A stretch of 64,000 bases of DNA. Origin: Watersipora subatra. Lineage: Eukaryota; Bryozoa; Gymnolaemata; Cheilostomatida; Watersiporidae. Made by a program: the position numbers and the translations under genes. The DNA lies in contig NC_088712.1 in NCBI RefSeq assembly GCF_963576615.1, positions 57,677,010 through 57,741,009 of the forward strand. Direction: 5' to 3'. The notes under the pieces are model-generated. The model was given only the letters and a program-made list of their open reading frames with translations, ran no database searches and was not told the origin of the DNA. Below, in pieces: positions 13,066-26,399 of this stretch (positions are counted from its first letter, which is position 1; each line of letters opens with the position of its first letter).

Positions 13066-14681
13066 TCAAGCAAAACTTAGAGAGAACAAACAAGCAAGAA
13101 TTATCAACAGGCTGACTGAAAGGATGTTGGCTGAAAACGCGGCATGATCCAACATAGCGATGAGACGAGCGGGTCCACCAGTGCAACCATCTATCTTCAT
13201 TGCACCAACCACCAGAGTCACTCATATAACAAGGAAAATGTGAAGAAGTACTTTCAAAATGACAAATTCTAGTTGAATTTGTTTAGTTAACCTGCTTGTA
13301 ATTTTTTAACTATGAATGTTTGATATAATAATTATACACAGGCTGAGCCATAAGAGAAGATAACTTCTGTTTAGATTAGGAAGTAGTCAGCTGATGATAG
13401 CCTTTGGTGGTCAGCGCTGCTACGAACGACTAACTTATAAATAATAAATATACTATATGGTAGCAAAAAGGAATCAACTCCCATATTTTTTAAAATCAAA
13501 ATTAAGCAAAGGTTATAAAACAATGCTGCTCAAATTTTTAACATGTATTTTGAGAAAGAGTTTTTTTAGTTTTCGAAGCAACGACAGAGTCATTAAAAAA
13601 CTTTAAGTAAGTGGTATGAATGATATAAAGGAATAAGGAGGTTGCTGAGCAGGCCCTTCAGCTTTGAACAGCCTGTTACACTAGGTGTACGTTACATGTA
13701 CCATGAAACAAAGAAAACAGTCACATCAAAGTAGTGGTAATATTGGTAAGTAATAGATTTTTTCATGTAACTTTATTCTTCTTGTAAAATAATTTGGTCA
13801 TCCAGAAGGGGTTGCTTAGAATAATATATCATAAAAATTTAAAGACTTTTATTTTCCCTCAACTCCTCTGATTAAAAGACTTGTGTTTTGCCGATGCAAC
13901 AACTATACCAACTAAGAGTATGTTTTTTAGCCTTCACACAATTTAAATCTCAAACTAACTTGTCACCACATTATAACACTCGTCATTCCTTATTTTCATA
14001 ACCTCATCCACCCTCCTCCTCTACTGGTGGCTATAGGCGGATTGCCTATCGTGTGTCATCAGCAAGGAATTCCTTGCCAATTTGGCTAAGGAAAATTGAT
14101 AGTTATGGTGGTTTGAAGGGTGCTTTAAAGCAGTACTTGCCGGACTCTCTGAAATAGATCTGTTTTGATTTATATTGCTTAGACAACTTTGTTTTCTTCC
14201 TTGCCAATCAATCTCATCTGTTAACACTGGCTCTGCGCCTCGAATAGCCATGTTACTGCGCATATGAGCCCTCATTGCACTTTACTTTTTTATAATTTTG
14301 TTATGCCATGATTTAATGTAAAATAAAACAAATAAATAATAAACAAAAATAAACATTTTTCTCTTTTCAGATTATTAGTCACAAGGCACAAAGAAGTTTA
14401 CACTTGGAGAGCAAATGTTTGAACAAGTATCAATAGGGATTGCTGCTCCATAGGTACTACCGTTTTTAACGTTAGCAAGCATTGCAAAAAGTTATAGAAA
14501 TATGGTACATATACCAAATTTAGTGAATAAATTAGATACCGACTTTTACCACCAGCTGGAAGAGAAGACATGTCTGCAACATTCTCCAGAAAGTAAATAT
14601 TCTTATCCAACAAAAATGAATGAACAGGATGGTCTAGCGATGGACCAAAATCCACCGAGGGATCGAGTGTCTGTTTCCCCC
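13066..14681 (-). pseudogene. Cyclase-family hydrolase, copy A (last two exons only)
   Basis: Only the equivalents of exon 7 (14544-14681) and exon 8 (13066-13220) remain. Exon 7 keeps GPSLDHPVHSFLLDKN and the LENVADMSSLPAGGK end. The GVGIDTP start has been rewritten to GGKQTLDP and is one codon longer. Its donor is GTCGGT rather than GTAGGT. Exon 8 has lost the acceptor used in copies B and C (TATAGGGG has become TATATGAG). An AG three bases downstream would keep the frame. The exon 8 product keeps VTLVVGAMKID and the hydrophobic tail, with GGTGG changed to GCTGG. Intron and flank homology to copies B and C can be followed to about 17.5 kb and then stops where BEL/Pao-like sequence begins, so exons 1-6 were lost or never copied. 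Confidence 0.75.
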
Positions 14682-15339
14682 CTTAAACAAAGCAAGTAGC
14701 TACTGAATTATTAATCAAAAGAATTGTGAAATTCACACATTTTCAAAATATGTATTTCTATAAAAAAAAGTTTCATCGCGTGTGTACTATATGTTTCTTT
14801 CCAACAAATAGCAGCTTGAGAGGACTCTAATGAGAAACCTGAGTAGCAGGATTATTGGTAGGCAATACTAGGGGATCTTGCGGCACAGGAGCAATGTAAG
14901 ATCGGGTGCCCTTTCAGATGTCCCATATTCAAAATCAAACAATCATCTGCTGTTTAAACAAGTGCGGAATCAATTTTAAACTTATCACTACTTTGTTGCA
15001 TATGTTTGAGCGATCGCTCAGTTGCATTATGTTTTTACAAATTTACACAGCTGTTTAAGCAATGCAGTTGGACAAGGCTTATGTTTGCTGCCGGAAAAAA
15101 GTCTAAGTTCAATGGTGCGGATAAGGGTTGAGCGGCAGAGCTTTTTTAGTTAACATTGAAAAACTGTAAGGGATGCTCTATTGTGATGAAATGAGTTACA
15201 GTTCTTACAAGCCATTCTAGCAAAACCTAACGTTAAGTATGGTTTTTGTGACCAGTTGATATGCTTTAAATTACACCATGAGTGCTTGTTAGGCGTAATA
15301 ATTATACATACAATTTTCTCAGAAATCAAATGGCTGGTC

Positions 15340-15930
15340 AATCAGGGTTGTTTCTAGACTTAGTCTACCGAGCCGATAGTTGTGAGTTTGAATACCACTA
15401 AAATCAATCTTTTTTCATAATTTGTATGCAAGGTTTTGGACAGAAGGAGGGGTGTCCACAGATCTTATTATAATAAAGACTGGTACCCTGACAGTAACGT
15501 GTCCCACAACAGATTGTCAGGAATGCCAATGAAGAGCAGAAAATAATTACATGCACAATTATTCAAAGATCTAAAATAGCAATTGGTGCAGGTGTTCGCG
15601 CGCCGAACTGTTAGGTTGAATGCCATTGGTTCAACTCACATTGAAGGCAATTTTTGTATTTCAAGTTTTAGCCATAGTTTCTGACAGATGGAAACTGCTT
15701 TCATTTTAGCGGACTGATGTGCCATGAAAAATTGTCGGGTGTAATAAATAACTGCACAATTTCTGCATGCTGCAAAGTGATAGAGTGGGGCAGATGGTTG
15801 CGTATCTGGTTGCTAACCCAATGTCTGCGTTTTACTCTAATGGGATCCAGTTTTTTTTGTAACATCTGATTGTGGCCTTGGACAGATGGACAGACAGACA
15901 GAGTTCTTATTATAGTAAAGATTACAAATT
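15340..15930 (+). repeat. Cluster of tRNA-headed SINE-like repeats, unit A
   Basis: Two or three adjacent repeats have tRNA-like heads (for example GTGAGTTTGAATACCACTAA, a B-box-like segment near 15380). They share a tail containing TTGGACAGA followed by TTATTATARTAAAGA (about 15433-15480 and 15880-15930). A parallel cluster occurs in unit C at about 34190-34735. These look like tRNA-derived SINEs, not functional tRNAs: no cloverleaf closes. Confidence 0.5.
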
Positions 15931-16759
15931 AATAAACATATAACTACACTGGTACTGTTAATGTGACAATCAACTATATTCCTGTATAGTTAGATTTAGG
16001 GTAGACAGGGTTTAGAAAGCTGCAATGACAGCACTTGCAAAATAAACCGTTGATATGTACGAATGCCATCAGTTGCGGCAGCTCTTTAAATCTATATACA
16101 TATAAATCTCAACGTTTGTCTGTCTGTCATCTGTATTTCATTTGTCTGTCCAGTTATAGGGATAAAGTTTTAGCAATGGCAAATCACATTCGTACTGGAT
16201 TAGATCTCACGACATTCAAACTGCAAGTTTACTAGGAAGTGAATGTAACCATTAGGCTAAGCCGCTCTTAATATTCTGAACTCTTTATTTATTTTTTATT
16301 ATTATTTAATAATATTTTCACATTATTTTGTTAGAAGTCTTTTAAAAAATGTTTATTACTTTTTCATTACTTTTATTACTATTTTATTACTTTAAAATTT
16401 TCAAAAGTGCTGTTTCAATTTCAAATGTGTCGTTACACTACCATTTTTAGCATATCCTAAGTTTCGATCACTAAATCTGTAAAGGCTAAATACATTTCAC
16501 TTAGGCAATTGCATTATCTCGAGTAAGAACTGCCTCTGAATTTTCTCTCTCCATTTAGTCAAACAAAGTATCAGACAAAGTCAGTCCGATATTTTGTTTT
16601 TGCGTTTGTACCAGTATTAAGAGGTATCAGTATCATCCATCAAAACTTGAATACAACAAATTTTTGTTGCAATGGTAACCTTTTTTACGCACACACTTTT
16701 ATGTAGTCATTGCATTGCTATTATTAATTTGACATATTCATGATTTTTATTTTGTTTTC

Positions 16760-17075
16760 TCAGTTCATCTTAATTGTACAGGTATTAACTAACTTTTCAT
16801 GTAACTGTTGTAGCAAAACAACCAGCTATTACTTGTTAGTTATTTCAATTTTTTAAACACCTTTATAGTTGTCTTATTTTTTCTTTCGATAAAAATTATA
16901 TTTTTTTATAAAACCAATTTTCCCAAAATCCTTTTTTCATGATATGAATTTTACCGCTCTACCAATGTTTACCCCTCTAACTGTTAGAGTGGTAAACGTT
17001 GTACATGTTAGCGAAAAATAAAGCTTTTGTGCAAATACTTTTATACTACCTGAGCAATGTCAGGCATTCAGTTAG
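16760..17075 (+). mobile_element. Helitron-like or related 3' end repeat
   Basis: Second copy of the repeat at 1-330, more diverged, ending in GAGCAATGTCAGGCATTC. Located in unit A between SINE-like repeats and the BEL/Pao fragment. Confidence 0.38.
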
Positions 17076-17494
17076 TCATTACTATAATAAGCTGTGTGTC
17101 TGTTTGTCTGTCTAAAGCCACACAAAGAGCAGGAAAAAAAGGATGCCGCCTTATAGTATTTAAAGCCCCATTTGTGGATTCTCAGCCGAATGTACTACCA
17201 TCTGCATCACTCGACAACTTGTTCATATTGAGGAATAATTGTGCACATAGTTATTACACATGTTGATCTTTCATGGTAAACACGACTGCCATCGTACTAG
17301 GATGTTACAATCTTCAAGGTTGACTGTACATGAAATAAGTCTCTGCAGGTGAAACAGTAATTATATACACTACTTTAAAACACAAAATAGAAACAGAAAG
17401 TCAAAGATATGTAAAATTTTGCAAATCTTGATTTAGCAAATTGAGGTTCCAATAATTTAGTAACCATTAGTCTCTGCTGTTTTCTTAAAATCTT

Positions 17495-18480
17495 TCAGAA
17501 GAGTTATTGCTCCAGATTTGCTACAAGCTGTGCTATTGTCTGTCATTGCACTAATGAGCTTAACTTACCTTTCAAAGCAAAGATTGTTCTCCAGGAAACC
17601 TGGATTCTGAATTTAGGTTGGGACACTTCTCTACTGAGTGATCTGACACAACGCTGGCCACGCTACTTCTCTGAGCTATGTGAAGTCACTCAGTGGGAGT
17701 TTGGTAGAATCCTGGTTCCGCTTAATGCTAAAGGATACCCCGATCTGATGCGAGCTTATGGTTTTGTGGCTTACATCAGGTGGAGGCTCAATGATGGTCA
17801 GTATTGGTGCAGATTCATAATGACTCAGTGTAGAATCGCTCTCTTCAAAAAGCTAACCACCCCTCAACTGGAACTCTGTGAAGCCGTATTATCAAAATGC
17901 GGAAGAAAGATCATTGAATCTGAGTATTCCTTTAGTTTCCAGGAAGTGCATCAGCTAGTGAACTCGGAGACTATTCTGTGCTCCATCAATAAAACCTCAT
18001 TTCGATTCAAAAACTTTGAGAGAGTTAAGAAAGCCGAGGTATAAACCTAGGGCTCTCTCAACGACTGATACTGGGTCAAGGGTTCAGAGAATACTGTGGA
18101 CTGGCTCACTAGAGGGAAGCAATCTGCTGAGCCAGGTACTAATTCTGAGTGGTGGTCTGGACCTGCTTTCCTGTGCAAAGATGTCACCGAATGGGATATA
18201 AAGTCACACACCCAATGTGTCAATGAGGTCAGCTGCTCTGACACCATCACTGAGCTAGATGAAAAAACTTACTAAATTGATCATTCTAACTTCAAGTCTG
18301 CCTACCACGCCACTTGTATTTATACCAAGATTTCCAGGATACTCAGGAATTGTTTGTTTAAGGCTGGCAGAATCGAGGTCATCACACCTCAACCTTTTAG
18401 CTCTGCCAAAAGACGCCTCATCAGAGAAGCTCAAAACTCTATCATCAAAGATATTACTGACATAAAAAGTAAATACTCAA
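17495..18480 (+). mobile_element. BEL/Pao LTR retrotransposon fossil fragment
   Basis: Plus-strand reading shows Pao-type polyprotein similarity after the reverse transcriptase: a KIVLQETWILNLGWD-like block, then YIRWRLNDGQYWCRFIMTQC, then LELCEAVLSKCGRKI and SETILCSINKTSFRFKNF. These are the protease/RNase H-side blocks of BEL/Pao elements. It is a broken fragment with several interruptions and no LTRs that I can see. It sits exactly where homology to the cyclase duplication unit stops, and a truncated pogo/Tigger element follows at once. Old and inactive. Confidence 0.7.
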
Positions 18481-18504
18481 AACTTGCTTTTGTTGAGAAT
18501 GGAT

Positions 18505-19366
18505 AGGAGATCTGGTGTGTAGGATTATACAGAAGAATTATATTAGAGGCATTAAGTCTGCAAAAGGACTAACCATAGTTTCTAACGGTGTGGCGATCTT
18601 TGCGACGAGATGGAAAAACTGCTCACGCTTTGGATAAAAGACAAACAATTGACCGGCGACAGCTTAAATGAAATGATACTGTGTAAAAAGGCCGGTGCTA
18701 TTTGTCAAGACAATAAAAATACACATTCGGACAAGTTGGCTATTGGTCATGCATTAGCCCTTTGTGATGACACCTGTGTTCGTGTGTCGCGCCCTTTTTG
18801 TCACCTGTGTCATCCTTTTTGTAACCTATTGAAAGGGTGACAAACGCAAACGCCCTTAGGTAGGTTTCTCTCAAAACAACTGGCTCATCGTGAAAGCGAA
18901 ACAAAGAAAAACTTAGCTAAGCCACAAGAAAATGAAAACTATGACTGCCAAAGAAATATTAATTACGTAAATTTTAAAATGAAAGTTTGCTTTCAAGTCT
19001 GTGCATCGGAATCCAAATTTATCGAAGTCAAATGTTGTTATGAAGAATAACTTGTCTCTCCCTCCCTGGCAAATGCAAGCATTACCTGCTAGTGTATGTA
19101 TTTAATTTAACATTTTAATTAATCACTCTTTTTTTATTCGTTGCTTTTTGAAAACATGTGGCAAGTTAGGACAATTACCAACATGTTTTTCTGTTACAAT
19201 GTCTTGTTTTAAGTGTTTTTGTATGCGTCTTTTTAGAGTATGGAAACCCATCAATATATATTTAGTTGTTCTATGCATAACTAAATAAATTGCACCAATA
19301 TGCAAGTAAATTGACATACAAGCTCAGTACCAGAACACATTAAGCTTGTAAGTCAACATATGACTG
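18505..19366 (+). mobile_element. Pogo/Tigger-like DNA transposon, 5'-truncated
   Basis: Plus strand. The reading begins inside the CENP-B/pogo helix-turn-helix region (QKNYIRGIKSAKGLTIVS) and continues with EKLLTLWIKDKQL and EMILCKKAGAICQD. Homology to 45634-46907 runs to the 3' terminal repeat (AGTCAACATATGACTG) followed by TA at 19367-19368. The left end and terminal repeat are missing, and the element abuts the BEL/Pao fragment. Confidence 0.7.
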
Positions 19367-19904
19367 TACTGTGTAACGGTCAAAAAGGCTAGGTATTTCC
19401 TGTAACGCAAATTACTTGCGAAAATTTGTGTTTAAGCAATATGTTAAAACCGCTTCGTTTGACTGAATATTGAATAAGTTACTTCTCCAAATGTATGTTC
19501 TGGTTCTCTAGTGTGTTTATAAATCATATAAAACTATATTTCACCATCATGAAAGCTGAATAGCGCAAAAACGATATAGCTGAAAATCTTATTTCACTCT
19601 TACTAGTGAATTATATGAACGGCTTCAATAAACAAACCACTGTTTCTTACATTTAATGAGTTTAATTTTTTTCAAAAAATCATAATAAAGCGATTATCTA
19701 TTGTTTGAATGTAGCTGCACTGTCCGTCTCACCCAATATTCAAGCCAACAGGCAGCTTTAATTAGGGTTGACTGTATTATCCAACTGGTATCGTTGGCAA
19801 CTATAGTCATATTCCTTTGTAGGCTCACTAAGAGCTGATATAAACCTCCAGGAATAGCTTTGAAACAACAGACAGAACTAGAAGATTAGTTTCTTATATA
19901 TATT

Positions 19905-20545
19905 CACATGTAAATGTAAGAATAACATGTTAATTTAAATGTAACATGTTCAAATAAGTGTAACATCCCAAATTAAGGATATAACACTGTTGTAAGGTAG
20001 ATATGCTGCAGTAGGTAGGCATATCACATTATTCTTATATATCCGCATAATACATGCATCCTTACATAAAGATAGCATGGCTTTGTAAGACTAACATGCC
20101 AGTAAAATTTTGATATCCAGATGGCATACTAGTATCAAGATAACACGCTTAAGTCAAAGTAACATGCTGGCTAATATATGGATAACATGATATAATCAAT
20201 CTAACAGCTCAAGTCAAGCTAACAGCTCAAGTCAAGATAACAGCTCAAGTCAAGATAACATGCTAGCTAATATAGGGATAACATCATATAATCAGAATAA
20301 CATGCTGATATCAGATTATTATATGTATTTTAAAATCAAAAACATATTGCTGTCACTATAAAATGTTGAAGTGAGAATAACATGTTAACATGGAAATGTT
20401 ATGTTAATGTACAGAACTGATGTTCACTGAAAACATTTTTCTGTACAATTAACATATGTATGTGCATAGAGTGCCATTGCAATGATAACATACCGTTGCA
20501 ATGATAACAAGGATAACACAAAATTGTAGGAATAAGATTTTAACC
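19905..20545. repeat. Degenerate AACATG / AGCTCAAGTCAAGATAAC repeat region
   Basis: GATAACATG-type words recur every 20-40 bp. A clean tandem of about four 17-18 bp units (CAGCTCAAGTCAAGATAA) lies at 20205-20262. The region ends with two units of the 19-bp motif that is amplified at 41.9-42.9 kb. Confidence 0.6.
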
Positions 20546-20689
20546 CCTAGATAACATGGATATTTCTGATTTCCTCTCATTGCGCAGCACAAACTTCAGC
20601 ATGTTTTTTTGTGGTTCTACACAGAGTCTGGTGAGTTAGTATATAATCATGAAAGATTATTCAGTTTAGTATAAGCTGAAAATATTAAC

Positions 20690-21060
20690 TGTAATAATTT
20701 ATAGGTACAAATATCAAGTTTTCTCATTGCCTGTCGTCATCATCCTTGGGTGTTTGTCAAGCTATAGTGGTTAAAATCTAGCAATAAAACATCCGTATTG
20801 CAGAAGATTTGATCACAAAACCTTCCGCTCACAAGGCATTTAACTAACCCATTAAGCTACACAGAATGCAATGAACTCATTGGGTGATATGAGTCATAAT
20901 CTAAAGTAAAAATATGCCTAGCGGCTCTGTGTTACATGCAACATCGCTAAGGCTTTCTCTCACGGTTCTTATTAGTAAGTTTAGCAATATGGATACTAGC
21001 TAACTCAAATTAGCCAATGGTAACTGCATTGACTGACACTGTTTATAAATCGTTTTTTAA
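20690..21060 (-). repeat. Dispersed tRNA-like repeat (pair with 43340-43700)
   Basis: The minus strand carries GTGTAGCTTAATGGGTTAG and GGTTTTGTGATCAAATC, resembling tRNA A and B boxes (about 20795-20870). The whole block, with flanks back to about 20460, is homologous to 43130-43700. Confidence 0.5.
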
Positions 21061-21530
21061 TAGCCTGGCCGGAAGATTCCTGCTCACGAGACCAAAAAAT
21101 TAGACCTTAAAAACAATGATAGGAGAATTTGACTGCAGGCTAGTAGCATGATTGCACTGTCTAAGAGAATGTTAGCAAGGCACCCAATCAGCATTCAGAT
21201 TATAAAGGTTAAAGTAAGGGCAAATCTATGACCATAAGACCAATATGATGAAAGCATTAGCAGGTGCTTGTCAGGTTTCCCAAAACTATAAAATTTCAAA
21301 GCCAGCGATTTTACCACTTAGATATAGTCGAAAACCTGAACTGGAAAATGCATGTTATGTTTCTAGCAGAAGAAAAAACTGCGAAAAGCAGACAACCAAG
21401 TCCAAGACTCACTAAAAGATGTGAAAATAGATTTTTGTGCTGTGCTCTAGGAAACCAATAAGTATGTTATGCAACTAATAACAATCAAATAACAAGATGG
21501 CAAAAGGAAGACGACTCCTCATGAAGTGGC
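21061..21530 (+). repeat. ~480-bp dispersed repeat, copy 1
   Basis: Begins CTGGCCGGAAGATTCCTGCT and ends near GCACAACTCCAATT. About 90 percent identical by eye to 52722-53213. No ORF family, no terminal repeats and no target duplication that I can see, so the element type is unknown. Confidence 0.6.
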
Positions 21531-23559
21531 TCAGGTTGCACAACTCCAATTCACCGTAAAAACTTTGATGGAATGCCATGGCGCTCTATTTTTCAACCCT
21601 TAATAATGATGGTCAATTGAAAGTGGCGCTCGTATAAAGGCTGGCAGTGTATTTTTCAAATGGCTGGCTAAATTTTTGAGCGATAAATTTTGACCGACGA
21701 AGCGAATGTTGCCTATACATATTTTGCTCTCTTTTTCCGTTGAAGCAATAATTAACCTTTTGGATGCAATAAATTTGCTAATTCACTTCTACCTTGTCAA
21801 AGATCTTTTAATAAATATCTATTGAGAAGCCGAGAAATGTCTCTACCAGTTGATATCTATTGCTTGCAATTAACCTGCGATGATATTATAGCCAGTGTCC
21901 TTTGTAATTTGTTGGCACTTTTAATTTTTAATTCATTCTCAAATTTGAAACCATTTTTTTATACCAATACTTTACTAATGTTGCATAAAAGCTCATTTGC
22001 ATCATTGATAATTGTGTTTGCTACAATTTCCAGCCAAAGCTAGCTTTTTGATGAGATGAAAGACTGCAGGCTTGAAACTGACAGTCAATGAGAGTAAAAC
22101 AAGTTTAATAGCAAACAGATGGACAGGTAAAGCACTAACTCTATTATGCATAGTTTATCAAAACTTCAATTGAGTATAAAAGTAAAGAGTGGGAATTTAA
22201 CCAAAACGTGAGTTACTAAACTGAAGAGTCTATCAAAAGCAATTTATTTCAATAGTTCAGCCTCTATCAGAAGGTTAGTTAGGGTAAGTCACTATTTACT
22301 GTAACTAGCAAAATAAAATGTTGGTCTGTTTTATACAATTGAGTTACCAAGCAAAAGTTAAAGAGAACAGACAAGCAAGAATTATCAAAAGGCTGACAGA
22401 AAGGGTGTTGGCTGAAGACGCGGCATCATCAAACATAGCGATGAGACGAACAGGTCCACCAGTGCCACCATCTATTTTCATTGCACCAACCACCAGAGTC
22501 ACCCCTATAACACGGAAAATGTGAAAAAAATTTTCAAAATGACAAATTATTTTGGTTAAATTTGTTTAGTTAAACAATTTGTAATTTTGTGGCTATGAAT
22601 GTTTAATATAATAATTATGTACAAACTGAGCTCCATAAGAGAAAATAACTTTTGTTTAGATTAAGAAGTAATCAGCTGATGACAGCCTTTAATGGTCAGC
22701 GCTGCTATGAACGACTAGCTTATGAATAGTAAATATATTACAAGTTAGTCAAGCGAATCAATCACCAGATTTTTTTAAACCGAAATTAAGCAAAGGTTTT
22801 AAAAAATGCTGCTCAAACTTTTAACCTTCATTTTGAGAAAAAGTTGTTTTGGCTTTCGCAACAAGCACGGATTCATTGAAAAAATATAAGTAAGTGACAT
22901 CAATGTCATTTTGGAATATGGAGGTTGCTGGGCAGGCCCTTCAGCCTTGAATAGCCTGTCACACTGGGTGTACGTTACATGTACCATGAAACAAAGAAAG
23001 CAGTCACATCAAATGGATGATGATGTTGGTAAGTAATAGGTTTTTCGCTGTAACTTTATTCTTCTTGTATGAATACATAGTTTTTTCTTTTCAGATTATT
23101 TGTCACCAGACATCTAAAAAAATGTACAGTTCAAAAACAAATGTTTGAACAAGTATTGTAAATATTGCTGTCTCATAGCTATTACCGTTTTTAAAATTAG
23201 CACGCATTGCAAGAAATCATAGAAATACGGTACACATACCAAATTTGGTGAATCAAATAAATACCAACCTTTACCACCAGCTGGAAGAGAAGACATGTCT
23301 GCAACGTTCTCCAGAAAGTAAATATTCTTGTCCAACAAAAATGAATGAACAGGATAGTCTAGCGACGGACCAAAATCTAGAGAGGGCGTGTCTATTCCCA
23401 CCCCTAAACAGAGCAAGTACAACTGAAATACTAATCAAGAAAATTGTGGAATTCTTTTCACATTCATGTATGTATATGCAAAAACAATTTTATTGAGTGT
23501 ATATCGTATGTATTTTTCCGGCAACGGGAAGCTTCAGAAAACTCTCATGAAAAACCTGA

Positions 23560-23710
23560 GTAGCAGGATTATGGGTAGGCATGACTAATGGATCTTGCGG
23601 CCCAGGAGCAATGTGAGATCGGGTGCCCATCTAGATGCCCCATATTGAAGATCGAACTACTAATCTGCTGTTTGACAGTCCAGAAGACTAACCGCTACAG
23701 AATCAATTTC
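23560..23710 (-). repeat. tRNA-like SINE repeat, unit B (also in A and C)
   Basis: The minus strand has TGTAGCGGTTAGTCTTCTGG (A-box-like) and AGTAGTTCGATCTTCA (B-box-like). The same repeat is at about 33560-33695 in unit C and about 14850-14980 in unit A, so it was present before the duplication. Confidence 0.45.
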
Positions 23711-24829
23711 AAACTATCACTACACTGTCGTATACGTTTATGTGATTGCACGGATGCATTATATGTTTAAATTTTTACACAACTGCTTTAGCAACAGCAG
23801 CTGGACTAGGCTTATGGCAGCTGCCGAAACGCAAGTCTAACAAGTCAGGAATCAAACTCACATTTGTGGATTCTCTGCTAAATGCGCTACCATCTGCACC
23901 ACTCGACCACTTTTTCATATTCTAGATTAATTGTGCGCATAGTTATTACACGTGGCGATCTCTCATGACACACACGACTGTCATCCTCCTAAGATGTTAC
24001 AAACTTTGAGCTTGAATCTACATGAATTAAGCGTCTGCAGGTAGAACAGTAATTATAAGCACTACAACGAAATGCAAAATAGAAACCCAAAGTCAGAGAG
24101 ATGTGAAAAGTTCTTAATTTAGCTGATTGGTGTTCTACTAATTTAGTAACCAATAGCCTCTCTGTTGTCTTAGAATCTCTCAAGAGAGTTAGCAAGCGTA
24201 TACAGCCAAAATTTTACTAGGAATTCACTATATTTATCTTTGCCCTGCTACTTTACTGTTATTGGAAAATGGGAACGTACCGTACACGTCTCTCTCAGCT
24301 AATATTTAGGCAGCATCCATTCCTACACCAGGGAAATGAAATGTGGTAGTATTGGTACTGTCTGATCCAAACACATCTTCATAGCTGTCCCAGTATTGTG
24401 CCCAGTTGAAATCAAATAAGACCTGCAAATCATTAAGCAATTTATAAATATCCTAACACAAGGAATGTATACGCAAGATTCTTAGGAAGTTGTTTAACTG
24501 CACAAAAAGAGGAGACAACTCTTCACTATTGCGTTTCTTTAACAAACTTACTATGGCTCCCTTAGGTATTTGTCCATATGTTTTCTCCCATTCAAAGATG
24601 TCACTACTCGTCACCAAATAGTCTCTATTGACTGCTGCCTTATTTGCCAGGTTGATAAGGCTGACTGGTCCAACAAGCCTGAACAGCACACATTCAATTA
24701 TAGCAGGTAAACGTAAAGCCAAAATACAATATCCTCTTATTTGATATTAGCATATTTTTTCATTGTCATTGGCTGGTCTAAAAATCCATCTCGATAATGA
24801 TTTCTAAATTGTGTGGTACAGATTTCTCT

Positions 24830-25120
24830 TACCTATTAAGCCGCACGAGCATAATGGATTCATTAGGCAGTATATATGTCGTTATATGGGAGCAAAACGC
24901 TACCGCTCTCCGTTACGACTCAACGTCATAGAGGGCGGGTAACGTAAGTTTATGCTTGCTCAATCGTGAGAGCAAGTAGTTAGCTCTTATTAGTAAGATT
25001 ACTTAAATTATTTATTGGCACTGTGCCAGGCTGATCGCAAGTGGCAGGCAACTACTAAAATACCTCACATTGTTTATAAGCTGATTTTTAAAACCTGCGC
25101 AACGCTAAACATTCCGCTAG
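24830..25120 (+). mobile_element. Helitron-like 3' part
   Basis: Shares interior sequence (TTATATGGGAGCAAAACGCT, and a CTCACATTGTTTATAAGC-type stretch) with the elements at 28473 and 47297. It ends CATTCCGCTAG followed by T at 25121. A clear TC start was not located. A TGTATA-type microsatellite starts immediately after the CTAG end. Confidence 0.45.
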
Positions 25121-25121
25121 T

Positions 25122-25455
25122 AAGTATATAAGTGTATAAGTGTATATGTGTATAAATGTACAAGTGTATATGTGTACATGTGTATATATGTGTATATGTG
25201 CATATGTGTAGATATGTGGAAATATGTAGATATGTGTATATGCATAGATATGTATATCTGTGTATATGTGTAGATATGTATATCTGTGTATATGTGTAGA
25301 TATGTGTATATATGTACATGTGTATAGATGAGCATATTATATGCATGTGGGTAAATATGCACACAGGTCTATATGTATATGTGTATATATGTGCATGTGT
25401 ACATACCATATGTGTATATGTGCATATATGTGCATATATGTACATATGCGTAAAC
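25122..25455. repeat. TATGTGTA microsatellite, unit B
   Basis: Runs of GTATATGTGTAGATATGT. The homologous array in unit C is 37045-37470. Frames of Tyr/Thr/His or Met/Cys/Tyr repeats across it are artefacts. Confidence 0.85.
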
Positions 25456-26399
25456 GTGTATATGAAATGAATACTTATGTCAAAAAACAACAGACAACAA
25501 AGGAGTGAAAAACTAAACAATATGCATATACTTGTACACGTACATCAATAAGCCTGGTGCAAACATGCAAAGACAAGTGATTCAAGCCTACAGGGCTTGT
25601 CATCTATTTCCCATTCCTTTAAATGCAATTTCATTTGTCAGCGCGGAGGAACTGTTAAACACTTGGCAATATTCGCCTATCATTACAAATCTTCTAGTCA
25701 TAAATGACAAGTGAAATGATTAATGGGGCAAAGTTAAGCCAGGGATAAGCTTTGGAAATCAGTTAAAAGTTGGTTGCAGCGTCTCCACAAACAGAAGTCT
25801 GAATTGAGGATGAATTTGAAGTTCAAAGTTGACTAACCAATTGATAGATGTATTGCTCATTATTATATAACTAGCACTAAGCTTGGTTATGGCCAGGATT
25901 TATTTTATTTCGAATGAGACAGACCTCTTTATCTCTTATCGTTAAAGAGGGCTGTTTATCTTTACTTGTTGTTTAGATGTTTAAGAGGCTGGTTCTGGGA
26001 ACCGGATGGAGTTTCAAAACCATTTTTTTTGCGACCTGGTGAAAGACATGAAGCATGAATGAGATTTTGAAAGCCGGCCAAAACCTGTGAAAACGCATAG
26101 CATTTACGCAGACACACAGACAGACACAATGACAAAGTGAGATTTTTGAAACTACATATTCCTGGGACCCTTCCTACCTCATGTAAGTCACCGGCCCTTT
26201 CGCACTTTGATCCTTCTTAGGATAGTCTATTTTACATAAATTTGCTGTTTTGTTCTTATTCATAAGCACTTTAGCGTAAAATAATGCTGCAGGAAGTCAC
26301 ACAGTGGCATAGTGCTACAGAATATCAACATGCTGCATAAGAATGTTTGCAGTTGTGATATAGTGTCTAGTTTCTTTTCATGATTGTCAATAGTTGTAA

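Larger units (their letters stand above)
9130..17490. other. Segmental duplication unit A
   Basis: Homologous in order to unit C (about 30297 onward): unrecognised ORF region, flank, cyclase exons 8 and 7, SINE cluster. Unit A has extra sequence at about 9770-11200 and ends at the BEL/Pao fragment. Similarity is interrupted by indels. Confidence 0.7.

Noticed and set aside
22318-22524. Plus-strand ORF over cyclase exon 8 of copy B, and similar plus-strand ORFs over exon 7 (14502, 23245, 33237)
   Set aside because: Shadows of the minus-strand coding exons, where family similarity and splice sites are found.
25074-25520. Tyr/Thr/His-rich frame of 148 codons, and its counterpart at 37019-37610
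   Set aside because: Readings of the TATGTGTA microsatellite.
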